Below, in pieces: positions 39,383-41,871 of a stretch of DNA of 41,871 bases; the stretch's first letter is position 1; the number at the start of each line of letters is the position of its first letter. Origin of the DNA: Acephala macrosclerotiorum (taxonomy: Eukaryota; Ascomycota; Leotiomycetes; Helotiales; Mollisiaceae); assembly GCA_014904845.1 (NCBI GenBank), contig MU119586.1, positions 1 to 41,871 on the forward strand. Direction: 5' to 3'. The notes below the pieces were generated by a model. That model made no database searches. It worked only from the letters and a program-made list of their open reading frames with translations, and was not told the DNA's origin. The position numbers and the translations under genes were made by a program.

Positions 39383-41214
39383 TCAAATGTGGATATTTAC
39401 GAAAGTATTACGGGTGAGTTTTGGTGTAAAAAAGGCTCTCGCTAAATAGAAGTAGTCCGTAACTGTATCATCAAGGTGCCAAGCGGCATTCTCCATGGTA
39501 CCCGAACCATCCCGAGTACTTGAAATAAGTCCCTTAGGCTTAAATACTACAGTTCCTATCCGCTCATAATACATGTCTTCGCAATGCACGTGGATTGGAT
39601 TCAAACAGACTGCATACGCTTGGAAGAAGATATTCTCGTGTGCTGTCATCAAACCAGTGCCGAGCAATAAGACCATCAAATTAGGGAAAGTCGTCTTCAC
39701 CCAGTTGTCCCAATTAACAGTATCTTCCTCGCGTCGCAACATTTCCGCTCTGAAGTTCTGATATACCTCAGGTTGGACATTGAAAAAGTCGGCTCGTGGT
39801 GCCTGTTGTCGAGCAAGGCGGAATCTTGCAAGGTGGTCGCCAGCATCTGGTAAGTTCTCTGGCCGCCACCGCTGGTCGAGTTTGGGCATCAGAGGTCCGT
39901 AGTATCTACTTACATCTGCAAATGACGCAATTGGTCCTCGGAAAGAACCCCAACGCTGCCCATTGTGTAGCCTTGAGCCGAGGATCGCATGATTCTTTAC
40001 CTTCATGTTGTCCCTAACGTTGTTCCAGAATGCCTCGCCAGCTGTGGAGACAACGCCATCAGGATGAATGATCCAGCCATCAACAGGCTGACAGTGCTGA
40101 GGTTGAATTATCAGCTGGCTTGCAACTGGATATTTATTTATTAGAGCGTCGTCCAGCTGTACCTTTAGTTCGTCAAATGTAAAGTCTGTTCGGTTGGCAT
40201 TCGGAGCAGATTTTCCGAGACGAAAATCAAAGGCTTGCATAATAGCATAAACGCGATCTTCTTCGTACGAAGTCGTTCTCGCTTTACAACACCTGAGAAG
40301 ATGAAACGGATTTTCAGATGGGCCGCTGAGATAGGTAGAAGTGTCCGTCTCATCGCTATTGGCCTCGCGTTCCGCACGTAAAATATGGCCTGCAGGCAAG
40401 AAACCTAACTTGGAGACCATATCCCCCAGCTTATACATCAGATCGCCCTCCTTAAGACCAGACATTTGTGCATCGCTCATTAAATGGTTCATCCACAGAA
40501 ACGCACTATCCAAATTTGGTAACACTGACGGGAGGGTTTTGTGCTCTCGGAAGAGCAGCATGGTGTCGGGGCGTAGGAAGGCTTCTTGAAGGGTCCATAG
40601 TGAAGTACACCACGGTTCTTGCAAAAGCCGGAATGTATTGTTCAACATATTTTCCACCAAGTTCTCTTTAGATTTTGCTTCATGGAATGGTTTGAAACCA
40701 GGCGCCCTCATCGCAACAAAGGTCACCATGCTCTGATTATGCCAAGCTATAAAATCGAAGGCGGATCGGAAAGACGAAACCAAGCGAACACGTTAGTTGC
40801 GCCAGTAAAGATCTTCGCCTGCCGACCAACTTCGGAAGCATTTTCTTTCGAGTTCGGTGTCTGATCGATACATGCAATGTCAAGCCAAATGAAATCAACT
40901 GGAGAATCATCCCCGGCTGCGTTTCCAACCGTAGCGATCCTGATTGTTGAAATGAATTCGTCAACGGTGAAGTGGTCAGGGTTGATTCGGGGTATGGGCC
41001 ATCTGACGCCTGCCACATGAAGAGCTTCGACGCTTGGATGATCTCCGTCTCGGAGCTTCCATCGACCCCATGTATAAGAGATTGCATTATATCTTGGACT
41101 GGCTTGGTCTCCGTATTTGTTACCTGGTTGCCACGGGTACGAGGTCATCGTTTCGACATGAAGCAGGCGCCGCGGCCAGTCAGAGAAATCGTCCCAATCA
41201 GTGGTATTAGCCAT
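39383..41214 (-). pseudogene. HET-domain gene, subfamily A, with a single frameshift
   Basis: Two long frames together make a complete A protein of about 610 residues. From ATG 41214: MANTTDWDDF, WPRRLLHVETMTSY, YNAISYTWGRW, WPIPRINPDHF, FIWLDIACIDQ and EVGRQAKIF, ending FAWF. The frame then shifts within about 40763-40775 (around CTTTCCGATCC on the minus strand), and the neighbouring frame continues with RSAFDFIAWHNQ, EPWCTSLWTLQEAFLRPD and EEDRVYAIMQAFDF, with MYYERIGTVVF near the end. One lost base would explain it; no intron fits. Everything else is intact, so this may be a very recent null allele or a base-calling error. If the error were corrected, it would be the second functional A gene of the cluster. 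Confidence 0.85.
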
Positions 41215-41871
41215 TTCCTAGGTGTTGTGCAGGGTGCCTGGTGCAGGATACCTTCGATGGCGAGGCTTGCAATGATTTGGCGGGTATGGTATTTTAAGTC
41301 TATCGAACGGAATAAGTTCTAGAGCGGAGACGAATGGGAGGAGAAGCCATAATGGGAGAGACCCACCTTGAGCAGAGCCTGATAACGGAATGTGATGTAG
41401 GGGATGTGGATGTGGTTCCGATCATTTGTTTCCACGTAAGCAGTGGGATGAGCACGCCGAGTTGCCAAAATTCCTGGGCGGAATGCTTCGCCTCACAGTA
41501 GGGGTTGCCTTACGAATCCGTCGGCAGAAATCAGGCTTTTTACTAATAAACAAAGTGTTAGAGCTTTCAAAATAAGGAAAATTAGTCTATAATATAACAA
41601 CTTTAAAGTGAAAATTGCGACTTTCGGAGGTCTGGGAGCGGCCTTGCGAAACACTGGTATGCCCTGGGAAATGCCTTGAAGTCAAAGACCATTGCCATCG
41701 GGCTCGTTCCCTACAGCTGAAAGAGGCGCAGCCAGGCAGCAATGCTCCAGATCGAGCTCGTATGTGTGCTCCAATACCTTTGACGATAGTTAAAGGTTTT
41801 CCTGCTAGGGAAAAATGGTTTACCTTGAGGTTACGTAATAACACGTGAAATCAATGTCACGTTTTTGTGCC
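41215..41871. other. gene-free right end of the window
   Basis: This is the upstream region of the 39383-41214 locus. No open frame with recognisable motifs, repeat pair or RNA gene is visible. Short overlapping frames on both strands at 41587-41848 are probably chance. Confidence 0.4.

Noticed and set aside
41587..41848. Overlapping short frames at the right end
   Set aside because: Opposite-strand frames of similar length with no motif; treated as chance.
1..41871. tRNA, rRNA or CRISPR arrays
   Set aside because: No cloverleaf-like, rRNA-like or regularly spaced repeat-spacer pattern was seen by eye on either strand, and a CRISPR array is not expected in a fungal genome.

Overview
This window is a piece of a filamentous ascomycete (Pezizomycotina) genome. 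The evidence is mostly intronless, GC-moderate genes for fungal-type HET-domain (heterokaryon incompatibility, PF06985-like) proteins, set among extremely AT-rich blocks that look like RIP-mutated transposons. I cannot place it below subphylum from the sequence alone. Coordinates are window positions, and start codons are true ATGs checked in the sequence.

Layout. 1-490 is an AT-rich block. 1361-2503 (-) encodes an unrecognised four-helix membrane protein. From about 3.0 kb to 41.2 kb the window is a HET cluster of ten loci in two recognisable subfamilies. Subfamily A (about 600-650 aa; starts with a WPRRLLHV-type motif, then YxxxSYTWGR) comprises 3057-4997 (-, pseudogene), 8777-10732 (+, intact), a gene split into 11855-12731 and 22587-23227 (-, pseudogene) and 39383-41214 (-, one frameshift). 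Subfamily B (about 710-810 aa; conserved N-terminal region, LPYYLWDV-type motif, SHTWGRW, WFTSLWTLQE, RRAEAIMSVxGATEW, ending in VDWxV) comprises 5862-8156 (-, intact), 23615-25918 (+, intact), 26302-28722 (+, intact), 30218-32359 (+, intact), 32880-35184 (-, pseudogene) and 36616-38776 (+, pseudogene). By eye, the B genes fall into three closest pairs: 5862/32880, 23615/26302 and 30218/36616. In two of these pairs one member is broken.

Mobile DNA. A 9,855-bp AT-rich element (12732-22586) has terminal inverted repeats of about 100 bp and a TA target duplication. It sits exactly inside the LWTLQEA codons of one A gene and so splits it. Inside it are nested pairs of direct repeats, suggesting further insertions. 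A 462-bp hAT-like MITE (29361-29822, 8-bp target duplication) and a 731-bp Mutator-like MITE (35439-36169, 9-bp target duplication, TIRs of about 200 bp) lie between HET genes. In the RIP-like blocks nearly every surviving cytosine is in a CpG, so the mutational process appears to have removed CpA, CpT and CpC but spared CpG.

How it fits together. HET-domain proteins usually act as death-inducing effectors or partners in non-self recognition between hyphae. Two A-B pairs are head to head (8156/8777 and the broken 23227/23615), which would allow shared promoters. The cluster looks like a birth-and-death array: four to five members are intact, and the others are broken by nonsense codons, frameshifts and a transposon.
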